Shown piece after piece: positions 1 to 4,199 of a stretch of 5,449 nucleotides of DNA. Within the stretch, counting starts at the first letter, position 1. Every line of letters begins with the position of its first letter. The DNA lies in NCBI GenBank assembly GCA_012515725.1, contig JAAYXU010000319.1, positions 1 through 5,449 of the forward strand, in the 5' to 3' direction. Position numbers and translations under genes: made by a program. This DNA comes from Clostridiales bacterium (GTDB lineage: Bacteria > Bacillota > Clostridia > Christensenellales > UMGS416). Under the pieces are notes generated by a model. That model was not told the origin of the DNA. It made no database searches and saw nothing but the letters and a program-made list of their open reading frames with translations.

Positions 1-542
1 GTGACGATGCCCTCGCCCACGCGGGCGATTATGGTTTCCTCGCCTGCGCCGCCCACCAGCCGGTCGATATTGGCACGCACGGTGACCCGCGCCTTGGCGC
101 GCAGTTCGATACCGTCCTTGGCGATGGCCGCCACGACCGGCGTCCCAATCACCTTGGGGCGTACGCTCATCTGTACGGCGTCCAGCACGTCGCGCCCGGC
201 CAGGTCGATCGCGCAGGCCCGCTCGAATTCCAGAATAATTCCGGCGCGGTGCGACGCGATGAGCGCGTTTATGACGCGGTCCACGTTTCCTCCCGCCAGG
301 TAGTGGGCCTCGAGTTTGTCAAGAGAGATATTTAGGCCCGCCTTGACGGCCTTGATCATCGGGTTAATGATCCGCGCCGGCATGACGCGCCGGATTCGCA
401 TACCGACCAGCTGAAATATACCGACCCGGACGCCCGACGCGAGCGCCGAGATCCACAGCCGGACCGGCACGAAACTGAAGAAGAACGATAGAAATACGAT
501 TGCGCCTACGATGATGAGTAGTGCCAATAATACGGGAGGCAT
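1..542 (-). CDS. floA: Flotillin-like protein FloA, N-terminal 180 residues (3' end outside window)
   Basis: Flotillin/SPFH-family scaffold of bacterial membrane microdomains (YqfA/FloA type). The ATG at 542-540 follows an AAAGGGG ribosome binding site with about 8 nt spacing, and the frame stays open to the left edge. A hydrophobic hairpin segment spans residues 4-26. It is followed by the family hallmark around residues 28-50 (VRLWISALASGVRVG, then QLVGMRIRRV) and by NPMIKAVKAGL at 60-70. A SPFH-like region (VQMSVRPKVIGTP, KDGIELRAKARVTVRANIDRLVGG) covers residues 123-165. The Bacillus subtilis protein is about 331 residues, so slightly over half is present; the missing part should include the Ala/Glu-rich coiled coil. 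It lies 63 nt downstream of nfeD on the same strand, the usual nfeD-floA pairing, so cotranscription is likely. The identification is firm; only the C-terminus is unseen. Confidence 0.93.
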   Translation of the reverse strand, partial: MPPVLLALLIIVGAIVFLSFFFSFVPVRLWISALASGVRVGIFQLVGMRIRRVMPARIINPMIKAVKAGLNISLDKLEAHYLAGGNVDRVINALIASHRAGIILEFERACAIDLAGRDVLDAVQMSVRPKVIGTPVVAAIAKDGIELRAKARVTVRANIDRLVGGAGEETIIARVGEGIV

Positions 543-571
543 GAAAACAACCCCTTTCAATAATTGCTCGC

Positions 572-586
572 CCGGGAGCTCCCCGG
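572..586 (-). other. GC-rich hairpin between nfeD and floA
   Basis: In the nfeD-floA gap, the minus-strand RNA can fold CCGGG-GAGCT-CCCGG, a 5-bp all-GC stem with a 5-nt loop. The core GGGAGCTCCC is a perfect 10-bp palindrome. No T-run follows on either strand, so it does not look like an intrinsic terminator. It could be an mRNA-stability or processing element that sets nfeD and floA levels separately, but that role is inference. Confidence 0.35.
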
Positions 587-605
587 CCAAATGTTTGCGG
601 TCGTA

Positions 606-1115
606 CTATCCCTCGGCCGCCTCGTCCCTGACGGCCTCCACGACGATGCGGCGGCCTTCCACCTTGATTACCCGGATCTGGGTTCCCTTCGCGATGAACT
701 CACCCTGTGTTACCACGTCCAGCTTGACGCCATCGATGTCCGCTATGCCCGCGGGCCGCAGCAGCGACGCGGCGACCCCGGTCTTATTAATATAGTAGTC
801 CATATCGTCGACCGACAGATACCCGGTCGCCTGGCTTTTGAGCACGAGCGGAGACCGGAATATGCGCCCGCGGGTAGCCGACCGGATCGCGATGACCAGC
901 ACGGCTGTTAGTATCGCCAGTATCACCAGTATCATGATGAGCGCCTGCGAGAGCGTATCGGCTGTCAGCACCACGCTCACAAGCAGCAGTACGATGCCCA
1001 GTATACCGGGCAGCTGGAAGCCCGGTGTGAACATCTCGAATATGACGAGTGCCAGCCCTGCGACGAGGCATATCATCGCCGGCCAGTTTTGGGCGATGAA
1101 TTCTGTAAGCTCCAT
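606..1115 (-). CDS. Short NfeD-family membrane protein (three TM segments plus OB-fold)
   Basis: A 169-residue NfeD-family protein, the usual partner of flotillins; it probably acts at the membrane with FloA, though its biochemical role is unsettled. The ATG at 1115-1113 is chosen because AAGGAGGG lies 7 nt upstream; an upstream in-frame start would add 26 residues that do not look like NfeD. Membrane segments are visible at about residues 11-29, 35-52 and 56-79, with the family motif FEMFTPGFQLPGI between the first two. The soluble C-terminal part (about 112-165: TGVAASLLRPAG, LDVVTQGEFIAKGTQIRVIKV) is the OB-fold NfeD domain. The ClpP-like serine protease domain of long NfeD proteins is absent, so this is the short class. 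The stop is TAG. It lies 105 nt downstream of the kinase and 63 nt upstream of floA. Confidence 0.9.
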   Translation of the reverse strand: MELTEFIAQNWPAMICLVAGLALVIFEMFTPGFQLPGILGIVLLLVSVVLTADTLSQALIMILVILAILTAVLVIAIRSATRGRIFRSPLVLKSQATGYLSVDDMDYYINKTGVAASLLRPAGIADIDGVKLDVVTQGEFIAKGTQIRVIKVEGRRIVVEAVRDEAAEG

Positions 1116-1220
1116 ACAAACTCCCTCCTTCCGCCTGTCCTTTACCGATCCCATCATATCGTACGCGCTGCGCGCCCGCCATAGTCCGCGCACGAAATCC
1201 CCTATTGCGGCGTCCAGATG

Positions 1221-2072
1221 TCATTCTGACGGTTTATACTGAATAGCCTGTCCGGATACAATCGGAATCCGGCCTATGAATTTTGTCATACCCGGGCGGC
1301 TTACAGCTTCAATGTGCCCGCCCCACTGCTCCATCAGCGAGCGTACGATATAGAGTCCCATTCCGGTGCCGCGGTCTCCCTTTGTCGTGAAGCCCGGCTC
1401 AAATATACGCTCCATGATCTCAGCCGGGATGACCGGGCCGTTGTTGGATACCGCAAAGCACAGCGAGTTAAGCTCCTCCCAGAGCGATACCTCCGCACAG
1501 GGCTCGTCTTGACCGCCTGCCGCGTCCAGCGCGTTGTCGATGAGATTCCCCAGCACTCGGCACAGCTGCCAGTCCTCTACCGGAAGCTCGGCCAGCGCGG
1601 CCTTGATCGTATAGCTCAGGCGAATATGGTGCTGCTCGGCTTGCATCGACTTTGCGGCCAGCAGCGCGTTGACGGCCTGGTTGCGGGTGCGCAGCAGCGC
1701 GCCCACCTGCTTCAGGTCGTCGTATGTCCGCTTGAGGTACTCCTCCGCCTCGCTGTGCTCGCCCAGCTGCAGCAGCGAATAGACCACCTGCAGATGGTTG
1801 ATGAAATCGTGACGCTGCGCTCGCAGTTTACGGTTCAGCTCCGCCTCGCCCTGCATCGTCTGCTCGATAGACTCCATCTGCTCCTGGAATGACAGTATCG
1901 CCCAGGCATTACGCATGAGCAGCGCGTTGCCCAGCGCGACGATCGGTACGAGGAGCGCCATGAGCACGCCTGTAATGATGGGCTCGCCCATGAAGTAAAG
2001 CGCCGCGAGCGAGGCGGCCAGCACGATCTGCAGCCAGCTCGCCCATATAACCGACTGGGCAGCCTTGCGCAT
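1221..2072 (-). CDS. Spo0B-type membrane sensor histidine kinase (orphan)
   Basis: A 283-residue membrane histidine kinase. From the chosen start it has two hydrophobic segments (about residues 9-28 and 31-55) with almost no extracellular loop, then a helical linker. The H-box RHDFINHLQ follows, with His88 as the likely phosphoacceptor; this is the Spo0B/AgrC/CitA-like dimerisation type. The GHKL ATPase domain has an N-box LGNLIDNALDAA (174-185), an F-box FEPGFTTKG (224-232) and a G-box GTGMGLYIV (235-243), all intact, so it should be an active kinase rather than a bare Spo0B phosphotransferase. The ATG at 2072 is preferred because GGAGG lies 6 nt upstream and a promoter sits 70 nt upstream. 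Alternatives are an in-frame ATG at 2135, exactly at the predicted transcription start, and a TTG at 2162, upstream of that start. No response regulator is visible. The substrate signal is unknown. Confidence 0.85.
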   Translation of the reverse strand: MRKAAQSVIWASWLQIVLAASLAALYFMGEPIITGVLMALLVPIVALGNALLMRNAWAILSFQEQMESIEQTMQGEAELNRKLRAQRHDFINHLQVVYSLLQLGEHSEAEEYLKRTYDDLKQVGALLRTRNQAVNALLAAKSMQAEQHHIRLSYTIKAALAELPVEDWQLCRVLGNLIDNALDAAGGQDEPCAEVSLWEELNSLCFAVSNNGPVIPAEIMERIFEPGFTTKGDRGTGMGLYIVRSLMEQWGGHIEAVSRPGMTKFIGRIPIVSGQAIQYKPSE

Positions 2073-2076
2073 ATTG

Positions 2077-2092
2077 AGCCTCCGCAGAGGCT
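2077..2092 (-). promoter_or_regulatory. Hairpin with UNCG-type loop that buries the kinase ribosome binding site
   Basis: Upstream of the kinase ATG at 2072, the minus-strand RNA reads AGCCUC-UGCG-GAGGCU: a perfect 6-bp stem closed by C(UGCG)G, which fits the very stable UNCG tetraloop class. The Shine-Dalgarno GGAGG (2083-2079) lies in the last loop base and the 3' arm, so it would be paired. This is what a translation-limiting hairpin would look like. If the true start is further upstream, these bases would simply be codons for QPLRRL. Confidence 0.45.
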
Positions 2093-2141
2093 GAGCCCGC
2101 CGCCCGAACAATCTAATTTTTCTCACGTTGCTCATAGAATC

Positions 2142-2150
2142 ATTATACCA
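2142..2150 (-). promoter_or_regulatory. Extended -10 promoter for the histidine kinase
   Basis: The minus strand carries TGGTATAAT, a perfect TATAAT (2147-2142) with the TGn extension. The best -35 is weak: GTGATT at 2169-2164, 16 nt away, which is tolerable for an extended -10 promoter. Transcription would begin near 2135. That gives a leader of about 63 nt to the ATG at 2072, or a leaderless message from the ATG at 2135. It gives the kinase-nfeD-floA group its own promoter, separate from walJ. Confidence 0.55.
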
Positions 2151-2174
2151 CGGGATGCCCAAAAATCACATCCC

Positions 2175-2191
2175 CGCCCTTTGACAGGGCG
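2175..2191. other. Small hairpin between walJ-like gene and kinase gene
   Basis: CGCCCT-TTGAC-AGGGCG forms a 6-bp stem with a 5-nt loop. On the minus strand it lies downstream of the walJ-like stop codon, but the nearest T-run (five Ts) starts about 9 nt past the stem, so a terminator function is doubtful. The rest of this 177-nt gap includes a 10-bp AT palindrome, CTTATATAAG, at 2202-2211, and the kinase promoter. Confidence 0.3.
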
Positions 2192-2249
2192 ACAGCATTT
2201 GCTTATATAAGAAAAGCTGAAGGCGAAAGCAGATTCCCCCGCTAACGCT

Positions 2250-3059
2250 CTACAGCGTCCAGTCGGCGCCCGTCCTGTCGGGCCATGTCAGCGATACGTC
2301 GATATCCCGGCCAATCCGCGCTCCCGCGGTCTCGAGCGCGTCGGAGGCCGCCTGCCAGGCCGCCTCGGGCGTATTGTTGTCCCGGGAAATATGGCACAGC
2401 GCCACGCGGCGCACCCCGTATGCCAGAAGTCCGGGCAGCGAAGAGGCGGCGGCGGCATTCGACAGATGCCCGCGCCGACTCAGTATTCTGCGTTTGAGCG
2501 CGGCCGGATAGCGTCCGTTTTTGAGCATGTCCACATCGTGGTTGGATTCGAGCAGCACCGCGTCGGATTCGCGCAGGCGGCAGAGCACCTCGTCGGTCAT
2601 GTGCCCCATATCGGTAGCGACAGCGGCCTGCTTTCCCTCCCCCCAGATCACGTAGCCGACCGGCGCGGCCGAGTCGTGCGATATGGGGAACGAGGATACG
2701 CACAGATCGCCGATAAAAAAGTCGCGGCCCGTTTCGATGACAACGCGGCTCCGCTGCGGGATCTTTCCGGCGCATCCGAGGCCATCGATCGCGGCCCAGG
2801 TGGATTCGTTCGCGTAGAGGGGCAGGTCGTAGCGCCGGGCCAGAACGCCTACCGCCCGGATATGGTCGATATGCTCGTGCGTGATGAGCGCGCCGCGCAG
2901 CCGCCCGATCTCGACTCCCAGCGCGTCCAGAGAGGCGGCGATCCGGCTTGCCGTCACGCCCGCGTCTACCAGCACGCCCGTGCGGCCCGACGCAACCAGC
3001 GTCGCGTTCCCGCTGCTTCCAGAAAAGAGCGATACTATACGAAGTCCCGTGCCGACCAC
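2250..3059 (-). CDS. walJ: YycJ/WalJ-family metallo-beta-lactamase-fold protein
   Basis: A 269-residue cytoplasmic metallohydrolase of the YycJ/WalJ family, close to the family's usual 264 or so residues. Homologues have been described as DNA exonucleases and linked to division control; which applies here is inference. The N-terminal family signature SLFSGSSGNATLV is at residues 10-22. The metal site HEHIDH (61-66; His61, His63, Asp65, His66) is complete, with further ligand candidates His128 (FPISHDS), Asp150 (ATDMG) and His223 (LCHISRDNN). The start is uncertain. A promoter at 3106-3078 excludes the longer frame beginning at 3152. The only standard in-frame start codon left ahead of the signature is GTG at 3059, which overlaps the Shine-Dalgarno sequence. 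Family members often begin at the position of Leu6 here. The stop is TAG. In Bacillus this gene sits with walRK; here the next gene is an unrelated kinase type. Confidence 0.87.
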   Translation of the reverse strand: MVGTGLRIVSLFSGSSGNATLVASGRTGVLVDAGVTASRIAASLDALGVEIGRLRGALITHEHIDHIRAVGVLARRYDLPLYANESTWAAIDGLGCAGKIPQRSRVVIETGRDFFIGDLCVSSFPISHDSAAPVGYVIWGEGKQAAVATDMGHMTDEVLCRLRESDAVLLESNHDVDMLKNGRYPAALKRRILSRRGHLSNAAAASSLPGLLAYGVRRVALCHISRDNNTPEAAWQAASDALETAGARIGRDIDVSLTWPDRTGADWTL

Positions 3060-3077
3060 CTCCCCGACCCGTCGAAT

Positions 3078-3106
3078 ATTATACTTTGTTAATTTGTTTT
3101 GGGCAA
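3078..3106 (-). promoter_or_regulatory. Promoter for the walJ-like gene
   Basis: On the minus strand, TTGCCC (3106-3101) and a perfect TATAAT (3083-3078) are separated by exactly 17 nt. Transcription should begin near 3071. That leaves a leader of only about 12 nt to the GTG at 3059, with GGGGAGGTGGTC, a strong match to the anti-Shine-Dalgarno complement, at its end. Confidence 0.7.
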
Positions 3107-3124
3107 GGGTCCGCAAACGCGGCA

Positions 3125-3149
3125 TGTGATATCTTGTATTAACATCACA
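3125..3149. promoter_or_regulatory. Inverted repeat TGTGAT-N13-ATCACA
   Basis: Two perfect 6-bp half-sites, TGTGAT (3125-3130) and ATCACA (3144-3149), flank 13 AT-rich bases. The centre lies about 66 bp upstream of the predicted walJ-like transcription start, a position typical of an activator. The half-sites resemble CRP's, but the spacing is far longer than CRP's. It could equally be a weak stem-loop. Confidence 0.35.
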
Positions 3150-3153
3150 CAAT

Positions 3154-3181
3154 TGAATAATGAATGATGAATAATTAACAA
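3154..3181. repeat. Heptad direct repeats in the divergent intergenic region
   Basis: Three consecutive 7-mers TGAATAA, TGAATGA and TGAATAA (3154-3174) are followed by a degenerate fourth, TTAACAA. AATTG (3151-3155) and CAATT (3179-3183) form short inverted ends around the block. The block is very AT-rich compared with the flanking genes. Candidates are an array of protein-binding sites, a bent or unwinding AT tract, or a remnant of a small dispersed intergenic repeat. Confidence 0.45.
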
Positions 3182-3222
3182 TTTAATCAAAGATTCGGTC
3201 ACAGACTATTTACACATTTTAC

Positions 3223-3251
3223 TTGACAATTCCGCCGGAATACCCGAAAAT
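3223..3251 (+). promoter_or_regulatory. Promoter for dapF-dapL
   Basis: A perfect TTGACA -35 (3223-3228) and GAAAAT -10 (3246-3251, 4 of 6 matches) are separated by 17 nt. Transcription should start near 3257, giving a leader of about 63 nt before the dapF ATG. An ATG in frame with dapF lies at 3257 itself but has no ribosome binding site and would add 21 residues outside the DapF fold. Confidence 0.65.
3229..3241. promoter_or_regulatory. 13-bp perfect palindrome in the dapF promoter spacer (putative operator)
   Basis: ATTCCG-C-CGGAAT is a perfect 6+1+6 palindrome lying wholly between the -35 and -10 boxes of the dapF promoter. A dimeric repressor bound here would block RNA polymerase. The regulator cannot be named from the sequence. 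Confidence 0.5.
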
Positions 3252-3319
3252 GAGCAATGCTGGGATATTGGCGCAAAATCGGCGCGGCGAGGCGCTTTAG
3301 TGAAGGAGACAGGCGGATT

Positions 3320-3793
3320 ATGAAGCTCAAGTTCACAAAAATGGAGGGCGCGGGAAACGACTATATCTATATCGACTGCACCCGTGCGCTTCCCTGTGAC
3401 CCCGCGGCGCTTGCCCGGCGGCTGAGCGACAGGCATTTTGGCGTGGGCGGCGACGGGATCGTGCTCATCTGCCCGTCCGACGCGGCCGACCTGCGTATGC
3501 GCATGTTCAACGCCGACGGCTCGGAGGCCGAGATGTGCGGCAACGCGATTCGCTGCGTGGGCAAGTACGCATACGATCACGGTATGGTCCGGGGTCTGGA
3601 AATCACGGTCGAAACGGGCGGCGGAGTCAAAACGCTCGATCTTTTTCCGGGCAGCGACGGTAAAATCGCGCGGGCCCGGGTCAACATGGGCGTTCCCGAG
3701 CTGCGGCCTGACAGGATCCCGGTACTTTTAGGCGGTGAGCGCTGCATCGGGGAGACGATCGAGAGCGACGGGCGTTCCTGGGCTATTCACTGA
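3320..3793 (+). CDS. dapF: DapF N-terminal fragment (157 residues, ends at TGA)
   Basis: The product if TGA at 3791 terminates translation. It contains the whole first DapF lobe: MKLKFTKMEGAGNDY at the start (Asn13 is a usual substrate contact), FGVGGDGIVL (40-49), FNADGSEAEMCGNAIRCVGKY (63-83) with the first catalytic cysteine, Cys73, and VETGGG (97-102). It then enters the second lobe and stops after GRSWAIH. The cut falls inside the second lobe rather than at a domain boundary, so the fragment alone should be unstable and inactive. A longer frame from the ATG at 3257 exists but lacks a ribosome binding site. Confidence 0.7.
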   Translation: MKLKFTKMEGAGNDYIYIDCTRALPCDPAALARRLSDRHFGVGGDGIVLICPSDAADLRMRMFNADGSEAEMCGNAIRCVGKYAYDHGMVRGLEITVETGGGVKTLDLFPGSDGKIARARVNMGVPELRPDRIPVLLGGERCIGETIESDGRSWAIH

Positions 3794-4165
3794 GTGAGCA
3801 TGGGGAACCCCCACGCTGTCATATGGGTGGACGACGCGATGCGTTTCCCGGTCGCGCAGTACGGGCCGGGGCTTGAAACCCATACCGTGTTTCCGCGCAG
3901 GTGCAATATCGAGTTTGCGACGGTCACCGGCCCGCACGCGATCGATATGCGCGTATGGGAGCGCGGCAGCGGCGAGACGCTGGCCTGCGGGACCGGAGCC
4001 TGCGCCACAGCGGTGGCGGCCATTCTCACCGGAAGGTGCGAAAAACGAGCCGAAATATCTCTCCGGGGCGGCCGTCTCGCGATCGAGTGGGAGGGGCCGG
4101 AGCATCCGGTTTATATGACGGGCCCCGCCACGCACGTGTTTGACGGAGAGATCGAGTGCATTTGA
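3794..4165 (+). CDS. dapF: DapF C-terminal fragment (123 residues, GTG directly after the TGA)
   Basis: It continues the dapF frame immediately after the TGA. It contains the substrate-binding VSMGNPHAV motif, RRCNIEF, the WERGSGET substrate-phosphate-like loop and LACGTGACATAVAA with the second catalytic cysteine. The first codon is GTG (Val in an uninterrupted DapF), so TGAGTG would allow reinitiation by terminating ribosomes. No convincing Shine-Dalgarno precedes it, so independent initiation is doubtful. Its last residues, FDGEIECI, lie in the first copy of the 3' duplication. It would be active only if joined to, or complemented by, the N-terminal part. Confidence 0.6.
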   Translation: MSMGNPHAVIWVDDAMRFPVAQYGPGLETHTVFPRRCNIEFATVTGPHAIDMRVWERGSGETLACGTGACATAVAAILTGRCEKRAEISLRGGRLAIEWEGPEHPVYMTGPATHVFDGEIECI

Positions 4166-4180
4166 GCGGAGAGATCGAGT
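4139..4180 (+). repeat. Short tandem duplication at the 3' end of dapF
   Basis: CGGAGAGATCGAGT occurs at 4144-4157 and again at 4167-4180, a perfect 14-bp match with 23-bp period. Each copy is preceded by TTTGA (4139-4143 and 4161-4165), with one extra G (4166) before the second. The period is not a multiple of three. The first copy is read as GEIECI then TGA; the second, in another frame, reads GEIEYL then TAA at 4186-4188. The second copy may preserve the ancestral dapF terminus, its TAA overlapping the dapL ribosome binding site. Confidence 0.75.
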
Positions 4181-4186
4181 ACCTGT

Positions 4187-4193
4187 AAGGAGG
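4187..4193 (+). promoter_or_regulatory. Ribosome binding site of dapL
   Basis: AAGGAGG, a full match to the anti-Shine-Dalgarno sequence, lies 6 nt before the ATG at 4200. It decides that start over the upstream in-frame ATG at 4140, which would add 20 residues absent from DapL proteins and would overlap dapF. Confidence 0.85.
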
Positions 4194-4199
4194 ATTCTC

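Larger units (their letters stand above)
3320..4165 (+). pseudogene. dapF: Diaminopimelate epimerase gene interrupted by an in-frame TGA
   Basis: Gene-level entry. DapF converts LL-diaminopimelate to the meso form by a two-cysteine acid-base mechanism in the cytosol. The ATG at 3320 has AAGGAG 11 nt upstream. The frame encodes 281 positions, the normal family length, but codon 158 (3791-3793) is TGA. No frameshift is present: downstream codons resume in the same frame with VSMGNPH and run to TGA at 4163. Both catalytic cysteines (Cys73 in EMCGNAIRC, Cys223 in LACGTGACA) are kept, and no other codon is obviously damaged. So the lesion is recent, is a sequencing error, or is translated through. 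In many DapF proteins the interrupted position is Cys or Ala, and one base change from TGC or TGT would give TGA. The 3' end also carries a short tandem duplication. It is typed as a pseudogene for caution; function may be retained. Confidence 0.8.

Noticed and set aside
1116..1220. Separate promoter for nfeD-floA in the kinase-nfeD gap
   Set aside because: A TATGAT-like hexamer is present on the minus strand, but no acceptable -35 at 16-18 nt and no TGn extension were seen; a SigW-type pattern was also not found.
1314..1892. 192-codon plus-strand frame opposite the kinase
   Set aside because: It covers the H-box and ATPase coding region of a recognised kinase on the other strand and shows no recognisable domain or start signal.
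2175..2191. Intrinsic terminator after the walJ-like gene
   Set aside because: The 6-bp stem is not directly followed by a T-run; the only Ts start about 9 nt beyond it.
2391..3092. Long plus-strand open frame opposite the walJ-like gene
   Set aside because: It is antisense to a gene with a clear metal site and family signature; its Arg/Gly-rich composition and lack of a ribosome binding site mark it as a GC-rich shadow frame.
3125..3149. CRP binding site
   Set aside because: CRP sites have TGTGA and TCACA separated by about 6 bp; here the separation is 15 bp.
3208..3217. DnaA box or replication origin in the AT-rich intergenic region
   Set aside because: The best match (ATTTACACA) is isolated and has only about 6 of 9 consensus bases; no cluster or origin genes are nearby.
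3257..3319. N-terminal extension of DapF from the ATG at 3257
   Set aside because: It coincides with the predicted transcription start, has no ribosome binding site, and adds 21 residues ahead of the typical MKLKFTKMEGAGNDY start.
3791..3793. Genome-wide reassignment of TGA (to Trp or Gly) as the reason for the dapF TGA
   Set aside because: The kinase and dapL both end in TGA at sensible family lengths, and no other recognised gene here has an internal TGA.
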